Shown piece by piece: positions 34,825 through 45,201 of a DNA stretch of 64,000 nucleotides. Numbering within the stretch: the stretch's first letter is position 1; each line of letters starts with the position of its first letter. The stretch comes from Elephas maximus indicus. Taxonomy: Eukaryota; Chordata; Mammalia; Proboscidea; Elephantidae. The position numbers and the translations under genes were made by a program. A model generated the notes under the pieces. The model saw only the letters and a list, made by a program, of their open reading frames with translations, was not told the origin of the DNA and searched no databases. The stretch covers positions 10,209,001 to 10,273,000 of the forward strand of contig NC_064827.1 of assembly GCF_024166365.1 (NCBI RefSeq). Reading direction: 5' to 3'.

Positions 34825-35045
34825 CCCTTCCTGGACCCTCTCCTGCCCCGGCTCCCCTCTCCCGCCCAGTTCCCTTCCTTCCTGGGCCCCTCTTCCCGAC
34901 CCTCCTGCCGGCCCCCTACTCGTAACCCCCTACGCCCACTCTCCCTCCTTCCTGCGCACCTTCCCCCCCGCCCCCAGAAACGCCCTCTCGTGCCGGTTCC
35001 CCTCTTTCCTGGGTCTTCCCCTCTCGGGTCGCGAAGGCCGAGGCC
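34825..35045. repeat. pyrimidine-rich tract with a degenerate repeat
   Basis: The top strand is mostly C and T. Elements such as ttcctggaccctctcctgcc and ttccttcctgggcccctctt recur at roughly 50-bp spacing. It is a possible decayed minisatellite. Confidence 0.5.
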
Positions 35046-35424
35046 CACGGGTCCCGGCGCGTCCCCCTCCTTCTCACCTCTGTGGCCGCGCGGGCTCTGG
35101 CGCCCCTGAGGGCGCCGCGGAGGCACGGGAAGGTGGCGGCCGGGACAGGACGCCACTCGGGGCGTCGGACTCTAGTCTAGGGTCGGCTTCCCAGGAGAGC
35201 CCGTGCGCTGTCCCGCCCCTGCGTATTTGACCTCCTGTCTCCTTCGCAGTCCACAAGAACCCAGGCAACCCTCCCAGCGTTCCCCCGGCCCGAGGGGTGA
35301 GGGTGATGACATGCCCAGGCCCAGGGAGAGGGACATGGAGGCGATGGCGAAGCGGGTGGGGAGGGTTAGTTCTGAGTGTGCCTTAGGTGATATTGGTCTG
35401 TTTCCAAGAGATACTAAACATCTA

Positions 35425-35612
35425 AGGAGCCCTGGTGGTAATGGTTAAGCGCTGGGCTGCTAACTGAAAGGCTGAGGGTTGGAACACACTCAGCAGCTCC
35501 ATAGAAGACTTCTGGTGATCTGCTTCCATAAAGATTACAGCCTTGGAAACCCTATGGGGCAGTTCTACTCTGTCCTATGAAATCTATAAATTGAAAATAG
35601 ACTCCACAGGCC
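35425..35612 (+). mobile_element. tRNA-derived SINE, sense, truncated tail
   Basis: The head gagccctggtggtaatggtt is followed by a middle ending in ggggcagttctactctgtcc. The usual gagtcggaatcgactc tail is replaced by diverged sequence. Confidence 0.85.
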
Positions 35613-35624
35613 CCTAACAAGACT

Positions 35625-35800
35625 AAACCAACCAAAACCAAACCCAGTGCGGCGGAGTCAATTCCAGCTCATAGCATCCCCACAGGACAGTGTAAAAGTG
35701 CCCCATAGAGTTTCCAAGGAGGACCTGGCAGATATTAACTGCCAGCCCTTTTTTGGTTAGCAGCCATAGCACTTAACCACTATGCCACCAGGGTTTCCTC
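35625..35800 (-). mobile_element. tRNA-derived SINE, antisense, with target-site duplication
   Basis: A 12-bp direct repeat ctaacaagacta flanks it (35614-35625 and 35800-35811). It runs from ccaaacccagtgcggcggag to tatgccaccagggtttcc. Confidence 0.92.
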
Positions 35801-36088
35801 TAACAAGACTAGGAGCCAGATAAAACTCCTGTCCTCCGCTGCATTTTATTGGAAGTGTGGTGGACTCCTGGATCTCGTTCCTCTAGAACTTAGGAAGAAG
35901 CTTCAGAAATTTCTCTCCAAATAAATATCTGCTTTGTATCCAAATATTTATCTTGCTCTAATTGCTAATCTCACCATCCTGCAATTTTTATAGAAATGAC
36001 TTAGTCTTAATGGCTTAGTTTTTTCATATCAGCACTGAAATTATTTAGATGAGTTTAAAGAGTTCATTGATTCTATACACATCGCCAA

Positions 36089-36279
36089 GAAGCCCTGGTG
36101 GCACAGTGGCTAAAAGGGTTGGCTGCTAATGCAAAGTTCGGCTGTTCGAAACCACCAGGAGCTCCTAGGGAGAAAGACGTGGCAGCCTGCTCCTGCAGAG
36201 ATTTACAGCCTCAGAAGCCCTATGGGGTCTCTATGAGTCGGAACTGACTGGAAGGCAGTGGGTTTGGTTTTTCTGGTTT
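36089..36279 (+). mobile_element. tRNA-derived SINE, sense
   Basis: It runs from agccctggtggcacagtggc to the tail tatgagtcggaactgactgg. The repeat tatacaca occurs at both flanks. Confidence 0.92.
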
Positions 36280-36718
36280 ATACACAGCACTAGCTGCAAA
36301 GAATTTAAATAGGTGTTGGCTAATAATACCAAAATTTCCCCCAAAGGAGGAGAAGTTAGTTAAGGAAAAGAAAAACATTTTGAGAACCTAGTATTAAAGT
36401 TCAGCTCGGCACCAGGCTTCTGTTACTCAGTTACCTTAGCAACATCAAGGCTTGCGTGTTAAAACGGATGCTGATAGCAGAAATACCTGAATATAAACTC
36501 CTTTTTCTTGTTTGTTCCTAGAACACAGAGTGTGCTTACAGAAATCAGTAAGTAATAATTTTGAGACAGTTATGACTTATTCAACAAGTCAGGCAGTTTG
36601 TAGTCCCAAATCCAGGTAAAGAGAGCATTGCAATTAAACACTGATTTCCTTTTCTTCAGAGACTGCAAATTTGCTATCGATAACTGTATCTAGATTTAAA
36701 GCCATCTCTGTGACCAGT

Positions 36719-36883
36719 GGAGCCCTGCTGGAGCAGTGGTTAAGAGCTCAGCTGCTAACCAAAAGGCTGGCAGTTCAAATGCACCAGCTGCTCCTTGGAA
36801 ACCCTATGGGGCAGTTCTATTCCGTCCTACAGGGTTGCCATGGATTGGAATCGACTCGACCGCAGTGGGTGTGGTTTTTGGTT
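36719..36883 (+). mobile_element. tRNA-derived SINE, sense, short subtype
   Basis: The head agccctgctggagcagtggt leads into the B-box-like ggcagttcaaatgcacc and the tail ggattggaatcgactcgacc. It lacks the extra middle block found in the longer copies. Confidence 0.92.
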
Positions 36884-36978
36884 CACGCCCAGTAGTTCTT
36901 AAATTAAGGTAAGTATTATTGTGTTATCTGTGGTATCTGTTGTTGAAGATATATTGTGCCATATTTGAAGCAGTGCTT

Positions 36979-37425
36979 TTTTAAAAAAATATTTTATTGT
37001 GTTTTAGGTGAGAGTTTACAGCACAAATTAATTTTCCATGAAAAAATTTATACACAAATTGTTTTGTGACATTGGTTGCAATCCCTGCAATGTGTCAGCA
37101 CACTCCCCTTTTCTACCCTGGGTTCCCCTGTCCATTTGTCCAATTGTCCTGACCCTTCCTGCCGTCTTCTGTTTTTGCTTTTGGGCAGATGTTGCCCATT
37201 TGACCTCTTATACTTGATTGAACTAAGAAGCATGTTCATGTGTGTTATTGTTTGTTCTATCCTGTTGCTGTCGAGTCGAGTCTGACTCATAGCCACCCTA
37301 TAGGACAGAGCAGAGCTGTCCCATAGAGTTTCCAAGAAGCAGCTGGTGGATTCGAACTGCCAACCTTTTGGTTAGCAGCTGAGCTCTTAACCACTGCCTG
37401 TCTAATCTTTGGCTGAAAGGTGCAG
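36979..37425 (-). mobile_element. L1 3' UTR, antisense, split by a SINE
   Basis: It starts at attttattgtgttttaggtg and includes gtgacattggttgcaatccc. It resumes after the SINE with tgtctaatctttggctgaaa, matching the order seen at 39969-40250. Confidence 0.75.
37263..37398 (-). mobile_element. tRNA-derived SINE, antisense, nested in L1
   Basis: A shortened copy with the tail complement tgctgtcgagtcgagtctga. It ends at gagctcttaaccactgcc, missing the last head bases. Confidence 0.87.
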
Positions 37426-37526
37426 CGGTGCTTATTTTTGCACTTAATTTTAAAAACTATTTTAATAATGGATGCTTCCAAATCTAAACAAAGAGGGATT
37501 AGTATATTTAAACTCTGTGTACCCAT

Positions 37527-37694
37527 GGGAAACCCTGGTGGAGTAGTGGTTAAGAGCTTTGGCTGCTAACCAAAAGGTCAGCAGTTCGAATCCACCAGGC
37601 ACTCCTTGGAAACTCTATGGGGTGGTTCTGCTCTCTCTTATAGGGTTGCTATGAGGCAGAATGGACTTGATAGCAGTGGGTTTTGTGTTTTTGG
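37527..37694 (+). mobile_element. tRNA-derived SINE, sense
   Basis: It runs from aaccctggtggagtagtggt to tagcagtgggttttgtg. An imperfect site repeat gtacc(c/a)atgg flanks it (37519-37528 and 37699-37708). Confidence 0.92.
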
Positions 37695-37712
37695 TTATGT
37701 ACCAATGGGGTA

Positions 37713-37919
37713 GGAGCCCTAGTGGCACAGTGGTTAAGCACTCTGCTGCTAACCAAAGAAGATCAGCAGGTTCGAACCTACCAGCTGCCCTGGTGGAGAA
37801 AGATGGGGCACCCTGCTTCTATAAAGATTTCAGCCTTGGAAACCCTATGGGGCAGTTCTACTCTGTCCTATAGGGTCACTATGAGTCAGAATTGACTCAA
37901 TGGCGATGAATTTTTTGGG
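37713..37919 (+). mobile_element. tRNA-derived SINE, sense, long subtype
   Basis: The head ggagccctagtggcacagtg is followed by the extra block cctgcttctataaagatttc and the tail tatgagtcagaattgactca. It follows the previous copy in the same orientation. Confidence 0.93.
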
Positions 37920-38514
37920 TGTTCTTATGGGCTAGGCCAAACCTTTCCCTGGTGGATATCCTATCATTTTATCCAAAATTTTTTTTGAATATTTCTCTGA
38001 AATATAAGAACACCAACAACAGAAGCACAATACCATTGTCACACCTAAAACATTAATAGCACCGGTTAATCAAGTCAATGCTTCAACAATCTCAGTTGTC
38101 TCAAAAATGTCTTTGTTTAGTTGGTTTGTTAGACTCTGAATCCAAACAGGGGCCACGCAAGCGATTTGGTTGAGACCTCTTCAGGTTTCCTTGAGTCTCT
38201 CTTTTTGTCTTGGAATTTCTGTTGTTGTTTGAAGAAACTGGATTGCTTGTCTTGAAGAATTTGTCCTTCTGGATTTTGCCAAGTATTTTTCCAGTAAAAT
38301 ATTTCCATGGATAAAGTAATTTATTTAAACTTTTGAATGTTAGCAAATAATATTGTCTGTAGAGAGCCAGAGAGTAGTCAAGATATGCTGAAGAGTCAAC
38401 TGTTGAGAAAACACGTTTTTATTAGGGCGGCCACGGGTCTAGGAAAGCTTCTGTGAAATTTTCCTAAATGTATGTGTAAATTTTTCTTACATCGTTTAAA
38501 AACAGATGGCTATT
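37920..38514. other. intergenic stretch, nothing recognised
   Basis: AT-rich sequence without a recognisable gene. Two short antisense frames occur here but lack family features. Confidence 0.4.
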
Positions 38515-38940
38515 TTCCATGTAATATTAGTTATTTAGTCCTGCTACAGAAATACCACAAGTGGGTGGCCTTAACAAGCAAATTTATATTCCCACAGTTT
38601 AGGAAGGCTGTCTGAGGGTGCCGGCTCTAGGGTGAGGCTCTCTCTCTCCGTCTGCTCTGAGGGACGGTCTTTGCCTCTAATTAGCTTGTTTCTTGGTTCC
38701 TTGGTGATCCTCATGTGGCTTGGCGTCTGCCTTCCTCCATCTTGGCCAGCTTGCTGCTTGCTTAAAACCTGCTCTTTTATATATCTCAAAAGACATTGAT
38801 TTGAGACACACCCTACACTGATACTGCCTTATTACTATAACAAAGAAAACCTATTCCCACATGGGATTATAACCACAGGTATAGTAGAATTTATAACACA
38901 TATTTTTGGGGAACACAATTCAATCCATAACACATGTATT
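38515..38940 (-). mobile_element. LTR-like (MaLR-type) element, antisense
   Basis: It begins around tcctgctacagaaataccac with aagtgggtggcc and ends acacaattcaatccataaca. The layout matches antisense MLT1-type LTRs. Similar copies lie at 39565-40785 and 61584-62010. Family assignment is uncertain. Confidence 0.5.
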
Positions 38941-39326
38941 GATAAACATATAAAAGTTCCATTCAAATATTTCATCCAAAAATTTAAATCTTTCAGCTTA
39001 CCTTGCTGCATGGGTTGGCTCCCCCCACCCACAGCTCCTCCAGCTCCTGCCCCTCTCCTCCTTCAGCCTCTCCAAGTCTGGGGCTTGGCACCTGTACCGC
39101 CCTGTGGCATGGAACATCAGCTTCTTCTCCAAGCTGCCATCATGGATGAGATGGGAGCAGGGAGGGACAGACATTTAGCATTCCATTTAGGGCACACAAC
39201 AACAACAACATTGATTATTTGGAAATTATATCATTGGCAGGTTCTTTTATCTATCAGTCTCATTTAAAAATAAGTAGGGCATCCCAAAATAGTTGTTAAA
39301 CAAAGGGAGTGTCTTAGCTATCTAAA

Positions 39327-39555
39327 CCAAAAAAAAAAAAAAAAAAAAAAAACACCAGTTATCGCTGAGTCAATTCTAACTCATGGCAACCTCGTGTGTT
39401 GCAGAGTAGAACTACTCTACATGGGAGTTTTCAAGGCTATGTCCTTTTGGAAGCGGATAGCCAGGCCTTTCTTCTGAGGCACCTCTTGTGGGTTCAAACT
39501 GCCAACCTTCTGGTTAGTAGTCAAGCGTTTAGCCATTTGCATCACCCAGGGGTTC
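39327..39555 (-). mobile_element. tRNA-derived SINE, antisense, long poly-A side
   Basis: An A-run of roughly 20 (the complement of the SINE 3' T-run) precedes ttatcgctgagtcaattcta. The head end is gcatcacccaggggttcc. Confidence 0.87.
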
Positions 39556-39564
39556 CTGAAATTA

Positions 39565-40785
39565 CCTGGCCCTGCTGAAACAGAAATACCACAAGTGGGT
39601 GTCTTTAAAGAGCAGACCTGTATTTTCTCACAGTCTGGAGACTAGAAGGCCAAACCAGGGTCTCAGCCACACTGACCCTTTCCTTGTTGGTAACCCTGGG
39701 AGTTCCTTAGTCTTTCTTGGTTTATAGATGATTCTCACACGTTGTCTGTCTTCACCCGTGTGTGTGTCTGTGTGTGTGTCTCTTGTGTATCCTGGTCCTT
39801 GTTTTTTTTTCCCCCTCACTTTTGGCTTTTAATTATGCAATAATAAATATCTGAGAAATACTGTTTTTAAATATGAAGGTTCTTCATTGCTTAACAAAAT
39901 GAAGATGAAGTAAACAATTATGACACAGTTTCCCTAATTCTCACCTAAGAATTTTCTTGGAGCTTTGCTTTTTTTTAAATTGTACTTTAGATGAAGGTTT
40001 ACAGAACAAACTAGCTTCTCATTAAATAATTAGTACATATTTAGTATACATATTGTTCTGTGACATTGGTTGCCAACCCCACGACATGTTAACACTCTCC
40101 CTTCTCAGCCTTGGGTTCCCTATTACCAGCTTTCCTGTCCCCTCCTGCCTTCTTGTCCTTGCCCCTGGGCTGGTATGCCCACTTAGTCTTGTTTCATTTT
40201 CCGGGCCTGTCCAATCTTTGGCTGGAGGGTGACCCTCCAGCGTGACTTCATTACTGAGCTAAAAGGGTGTCCGAGGGCCATACTATTGGGGTTTCTACAG
40301 TCTCTGTCAGACCAGTAAGTCTGGTCTTTTTTTGTGTGTGTGTGTGAGTTAGAATTTTGTTCTACGTTTTTCTCCAGCTCTGTCCAGGACCCTCTATGTG
40401 ATCCCTGTCAGAGCAGTTGATGGTGGTAGCTGGGCACCATCTAGTTGTACTGGACTCAATCTGGTGGAGGCCTTTGAACTAGTCTTTCCCTTGTGTCTTT
40501 GGTTTTCTTCATTCTCCCTTGCTCCAGACGGGGTGAGACCAGTGGAGTATCTTAGATGGTCGCTCACAAGCTTTTAAGACTCCAGATGCTACTCCCCAAA
40601 GTTATTCAGCTCTGTTTTATAACTCAGAAGTGATTAAGTTTAGGATCCACACTATATTGGTATAACCTCATTAACGTAATGAAAGAAAATCCTATTTACA
40701 AACAGAATCCCATCCACAAGTACAGGGGCCAGGAATTCAACGCATATTTTGAGGGCATGCAATTCAATCCGTAACAGAGAGCGTT
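39565..40785 (-). mobile_element. LTR-like element, antisense, split by L1
   Basis: The left part (39565-39830) starts with acagaaataccacaagtggg. The right part (about 40602-40785) ends gcaattcaatccgtaacaga, the same terminal motif as at 38915 and 61990. The L1 3' UTR at 39969-40600 separates them. Confidence 0.5.
39969..40600 (-). mobile_element. L1 3' UTR, antisense
   Basis: Blocks in reverse order to 14195-14760: ctgtgacattggttgccaac, tgtccaatctttggctggag, gaccagtaagtctggtcttt and cacaagcttttaagactcca. Confidence 0.78.
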
Positions 40786-40869
40786 GAGTCTGATAATGTA
40801 AGAATCATAGCTCAAATAGCTAGAGTGGTCTGTAGTTTATTATCCAAATGGAGACACTTTTGGGAGTAA

Positions 40870-41024
40870 ACACCAAACCTATCACTGTCCAGTCGATTCT
40901 GACTCACAGTGACCCTATAAGACAGAGTAGAACTGCCCTATAGGGTTTCCAAGGAGCGGCTGGTGGATTCAAACTACCGGCCGTTTGGTTAGCAGCCGAG
41001 GTCTTAACCACCACGCCGCCAGGG
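40870..41024 (-). mobile_element. tRNA-derived SINE, antisense, with target-site duplication
   Basis: It is flanked by tttgggagtaaaca at the left and the near-identical tttggaagtaaaca at the right. The tail complement is ctgtccagtcgattctgact. Confidence 0.92.
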
Positions 41025-41061
41025 TTTTGGAAGTAAACAAGGGTGCTGTTAATAATTACCT

Positions 41062-41378
41062 CAGTCCCCTGAAGTCTTCTTAAAACCAAACAGTCGTTAG
41101 CTTAACTAGTAAAGATTGTCTGTCTTGAGCAATGTGCTTTTTTAAGATCTATAAGAGATCAAATTTAAAACAGCAACTGGAAAGATTAGGTAGGAAGCTT
41201 AGGGGCAGTGAGTTTATGTTAATGGAGGAGGAACAACTCAGAAAGGAGGTGAGAATGGCTGCAGGACTTGAAGAATCAATGCTACCGAGCTATACACGTA
41301 GAAGCTGCTGAACTGGTTTATATTCTGCTGTATATACTCTCAACAACAACAACGACAAATAAATTATAAAAAAAAAAG
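41062..41378 (+). mobile_element. L1-type 3' end, sense (partner of 19302)
   Basis: It is collinear with 19302-19583 over about 300 bp, ending ctcaacaacaacaacgac and an A-rich tail. Here no SINE interrupts the left end. Confidence 0.65.
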
Positions 41379-41452
41379 TTACCTCAGGATCATGGCCTAA
41401 CCCAGCCCTGCCCCAGGCCACTTGGGACATATCTATACACTATCTTTACTCT

Positions 41453-41650
41453 AAGGAGCCCTGGTGGTGCAATGGTTAAGCACTCAGCTGCTAATTGAAA
41501 AGTTGGTGGTTTGAACCCCAGTGGCTCTGCAGGAGACAGACCTGGCGATCCGCTCCCTTAAAGATTACAGCTGGGGAACCCTATGGGGCAGTTCTATGCT
41601 GTCACATGGGGCCGCCATGAGCCAAAATTGACCGGATGGCATGCAACAAT
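41453..41650 (+). mobile_element. tRNA-derived SINE, sense, long subtype
   Basis: The head gagccctggtggtgcaatgg is followed by gcgatccgctcccttaaaga and the tail ggccgccatgagccaaaatt. Confidence 0.9.
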
Positions 41651-41712
41651 GACATCTCTACTCTGTGTCCCTGTGCAATTTGTTACTTAATTCTACCAGC
41701 CTTTACTGAGCC

Positions 41713-41874
41713 TGGAGCCTTGGCGGTACAGTGGGAAAGAGCTCGGCTGCTAACCAAAAGGTCGGCAGTTCGAACCCACCAGCTGCTCCTTGGAAGCCCT
41801 ATGGGGCAGTTCTACTCTGTCCTACAGGGTCACTATGAGTCGGAATCGAATCGACAGCAACGGGTTTTTGGGTT
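41713..41874 (+). mobile_element. tRNA-derived SINE, sense, well preserved
   Basis: This is one of the least diverged copies: ggtcggcagttcgaacccac as B-box region and tgagtcggaatcgaatcgac as tail. It is a good local reference for the short subtype. Confidence 0.94.
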
Positions 41875-42280
41875 ATTGATTTCACTATCCTGCCAAGTGG
41901 TAGGTGCTGGGACTGCCACGTTCAATAAGGCAAAGTCCTAGCCTGAAGGAGCTGACAGAAAGACCAGGGATGGGTCATGAATATCCAGGTCATCTGTGCT
42001 CAAATAGATGGAAGCACAGAAACGTAGGAGGCACGAGAAAGAGCCCGTCTAACAAGGGGAGGCCTGGCTAGGGCACCCTCAAGGTGGAGAGGAGTGTTGA
42101 AGCGGGCTCGTTGGGTACCTGGGACATGGGGTGGGAGGGAAAGGTATTTCATGTAGCTTGCATTGAGGTCAAGAGCCAAGAGAGCACAGAGTATGTCCAG
42201 AGGATAATTCTGATGAGCTGCAGCACAGCGCACAGGTGGGGCTGGGAGAAAGGAAGTGAGAAAGGTGGTGATTATAACAA
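41875..42280. other. unique spacer
   Basis: No gene or named repeat is recognised; short frames lie on both strands without features. Confidence 0.4.
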
Positions 42281-42592
42281 TGTTGTTGTTAGCGGCTGTG
42301 GGTCGGCCCTGTCTCATGGTGACTCCAAACACGGTGGAAAAAAACACTGCTTCATCTTTCATCATCCCCATGATCAGTTATAGATTAGACAGCTGTGCTC
42401 CAAGGGGCCCTTATTGACTGAGTTTTGGAAATAGATTGCCAGGCCTTTCTTCCTAGTTTGTCTTAGTCTGGAAGCTCCGCTGAAACTTGTCTACCATGGG
42501 TGACCCTGCTGGTATTTGAAATACTGGTGGCATAGCTTTCAGCATCACAGCAACACGCAAGCCACCACAAGACAACAAACTGACAGTCAGGT
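42281..42592 (-). mobile_element. internally deleted RTE derivative, antisense
   Basis: RTE 3'-tail complement lies at the left (gttgttagcggctgtgggtc). RTE 5'-end complement lies at the right (ctaccatgggtgaccctgct, gcaagccaccac). The LINE body between them is missing. Confidence 0.7.
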
Positions 42593-42619
42593 ACTATTTT
42601 TTAAAGATCGGGAGAGGCT

Positions 42620-43221
42620 TAAACTTGTTACTATGTTGAATAACAGAAGAGCCTGTTAGATGGAGAGGTTAGATTCCTGACTGAGAGCAAGTGACGGACG
42701 TGCCAACTCCCAGGGAATGGAATCTGGAGTGCAGTGGACAGAATTGGGGGGGTACAGATGCAGATGTGTGGGGGAGGACGGGTCAAGAAGCTGAGTGGGA
42801 CAGAACATGACAGCGCAGCTCTGTGCGTATTGGAGGTGCTCAGCACATAAATCACCAGCAGATGTTGGCATGAGCAGCTGAGATAGCAGCTTGTGAACCT
42901 AGCCCTGGTGGTGGGCAGAGGATTAGTTAAGGATCCTGGCCCTGGGAACCCAGGAGAGGTGGGGCGTCTGCTCCTGCCGATTAAGGGGCTGTGGGGGAAC
43001 GGTTTCATTGTACACCTGGAGAACATCCTTGGAGGCCAGAGAGAAGCCCTGCCTGCAGCTCCGCCAGACGGCCCCTGGCCTTGAGACCAAGTCTTCACAC
43101 AGCAGTGAGGTTATCCTCCAGGTAGTTGTCCAAGAGGGTGACAGTCTGGAAGACTCATATGGACAAGGGGCAAGGGACAAGAAAAGGACTGACGGTTAGG
43201 GAATTAAGAATAAACGTCATG
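42620..43221. other. unique spacer
   Basis: Overlapping frames occur on both strands (for example 42631-43098 minus), but no domain is recognisable. Confidence 0.4.
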
Positions 43222-43436
43222 GTGTTTTATATATATAGATAGAGATACATATAAAGATATATATACAGAGATAGCTCTATCTATCATCCATCTATATCTA
43301 TCTATGTGTGTATATATATATATCTAGAAAAATATAAAAATCTATTTATAGATAAAGATATGTATGTATAGAAATAGAGATGTCTATCTCTATACCACCT
43401 GTCCACCATGGTGATATATATATATATATATATATC
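43222..43436. repeat. AT-rich compound microsatellite
   Basis: A mixture of TA, GATA and TATC motifs with self-complementary stretches (agagatagctctatct) ends in a clean (TA)n run around 43412-43434. It abuts the 5' end of an RTE copy. Confidence 0.85.
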
Positions 43437-43440
43437 ACTG

Positions 43441-45201
43441 CTCATTTGTCAGTTTGTTATACTGTGGTGGCTTGCATGTTGCTGTGATGCTGGAAGCTAT
43501 ATCACCAATATTTCAAATACCAGCAGGGTCACCCATGGTGGACAGGTTTCAGTGAGCTTCCAGACTAAGACAGACTCAGAAGGAGGACCTGGTGACCTGC
43601 TTCTAAAAGAGTTCCAGAGTGAAAACCTTCTGAATGGCAGCAGAACATTGTCTGATATAGTGCTGGAGAACGAGCCCCTCAGGTTGGAAGGCACTCAACG
43701 GATGACTGGGGAACACCTGCCTCCTCAAAGGAGCGTTGACCTTAATGACGTGGATGGAGTGAAGCTTTTGGGATCTTCATTTGCTGATGGACACAGCTCA
43801 AAATTAGAAGAAGTAACTGCAAACTACCATTAATCATCAGAATGTGGAATGTGTGAAGTATAAATCTAGGAAAATTAGAAGTTGTCAAAAATGAAATGGA
43901 ACGCTTGAAGATTCATATCCTAGGCATTAGTAAGCTGAAATGGACTGGTATTGGCCATTTTGAAACAGACAATTCTATGGTCTACTATGCAGGTAATGAC
44001 AAATCGAAGAAGAAATGACATCACATTCATTGTCAAAAAGAATATTTCGAGGTCTATCCTGAAGTATGCTGCCAGTGATAGGATAATATCCATACGTCTA
44101 CAAGGACGACCAGTTAATACAAATATTCAAGTTTGCGTACCAACCACTATGGCCAAAGATGAAGACATTGAAGATTTTTACCAACTTCTACGGTCTGAAA
44201 TTTGTCAAACATGCAACCAAGATGCACTGATAATTACTGCTGATTGGAATGCAAAAGCTGAAAACAAAGAAGGAAAAAAAAGAAGGATAAGTAGTTGCAA
44301 AATATGGCCTTGGTGATAGAAATGACACCAGATATTTGTATGATAGAGTTTTGCAAGACCAAAGACTTATCCACTGGAAATACTTTTTTTTTTTTTCCAA
44401 CAACATGAACAGTGACTCTACATGTGGGCTTCATGGGATGGAATACACAGGAATAAAATCGACTATATCTATGGAAAGAGACAATAGAAAAACTCAATAT
44501 CATCAGTCAGAACAAGCCCAGGGGCCAACTGTGGAGCAGACCATCAATTGCTCATATGCAAGTTCAAGTTGAAGCCGAAGAAAACAAGTCCATGAGAATC
44601 AAAGTATGACCTTGAGTATGTCCTACACGAATTTAGAGGCCATCTCAAGAGTAGATTTGATGCATTGAACACTAATGATTGAAGACCAGGAAGACATCAA
44701 GGGCATCATACATAAAGAAAGCAAAAGGTCATTAAAAAGACAGGAAAGAAAGAAAAGACAAACATCGATGTCAGAAGAGACTGAAACTTGCCTTGAACTT
44801 AGAGCAACTAAAGTGAATGGAAGAACTGATGAAGTAAAAAAGCTGAATGGCGATTTCAAAGTGCAGCTTGAGAAGACAAAGTATTATAATGATATGTGCA
44901 AAGAGCTGGAGATGGAAAACCAAAAGGGAAGAACACACTCAGTGTTTCTCCAAGTGAAAGAACTGAAGAAAAAATTCAAGCCTCAAGCTGCAATATTGAG
45001 GGATTCTGGGGAAAATACTAAACAACACAAGAAGCATCAAGAGAAGATGGAAGGAATACACAGAGTCACTATACCAAAAAGAATTGGTTTACATTCAACC
45101 ATTTCAAGAGGTAGCATTCGATTAAGAACCGAAGGTACTGAAGAAAGAGGTCCAAGCTGCACTGAAGGCATGGGCAAAAAACAAGGCTCCATGATAACTG
45201 G
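43441..45201 (+). mobile_element. RTE-clade LINE, 5' portion with endonuclease remnant
   Basis: The 5' end (ttatactgtggtggcttgca) is followed by a decayed coding body. Endonuclease-like segments read LGISKLKWTGIGHFET near 43924-43970 and ALIITADWNAKAE near 44227-44265, the latter in the region of the conserved DWNAK motif. Several frameshifts and stops separate them. Downstream, 44675-45211 keeps a 178-codon open frame through the linker toward the reverse transcriptase. The element is cut off where an L1 fragment starts. Confidence 0.8.

Larger units (their letters stand above)
33860..35330. promoter_or_regulatory. orphan CpG-rich island, no recognised gene
   Basis: GC content and CG frequency rise sharply (for example ctcggccggcgcgtccctgg and gaatgcgcagacggcgagcc near 34000, ggcgccgcggaggcacggga near 35110). 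One antisense SINE (34488-34692) interrupts it. Open frames here are Arg/Pro-rich GC artefacts without family resemblance. A promoter of a non-coding RNA or of an unrecognised 5' exon is possible. Confidence 0.55.

Noticed and set aside
34207-35156. Arg/Pro-rich frames on both strands in the orphan CpG island
   Set aside because: They partly translate the SINE at 34488-34692 and the C/T tract, show no family resemblance, and are expected from GC-rich composition.
36719-36790. Possible tRNA gene from A-box and B-box-like motifs
   Set aside because: The motifs belong to the head of the abundant tRNA-derived SINE; no cloverleaf with an intact acceptor stem was seen.
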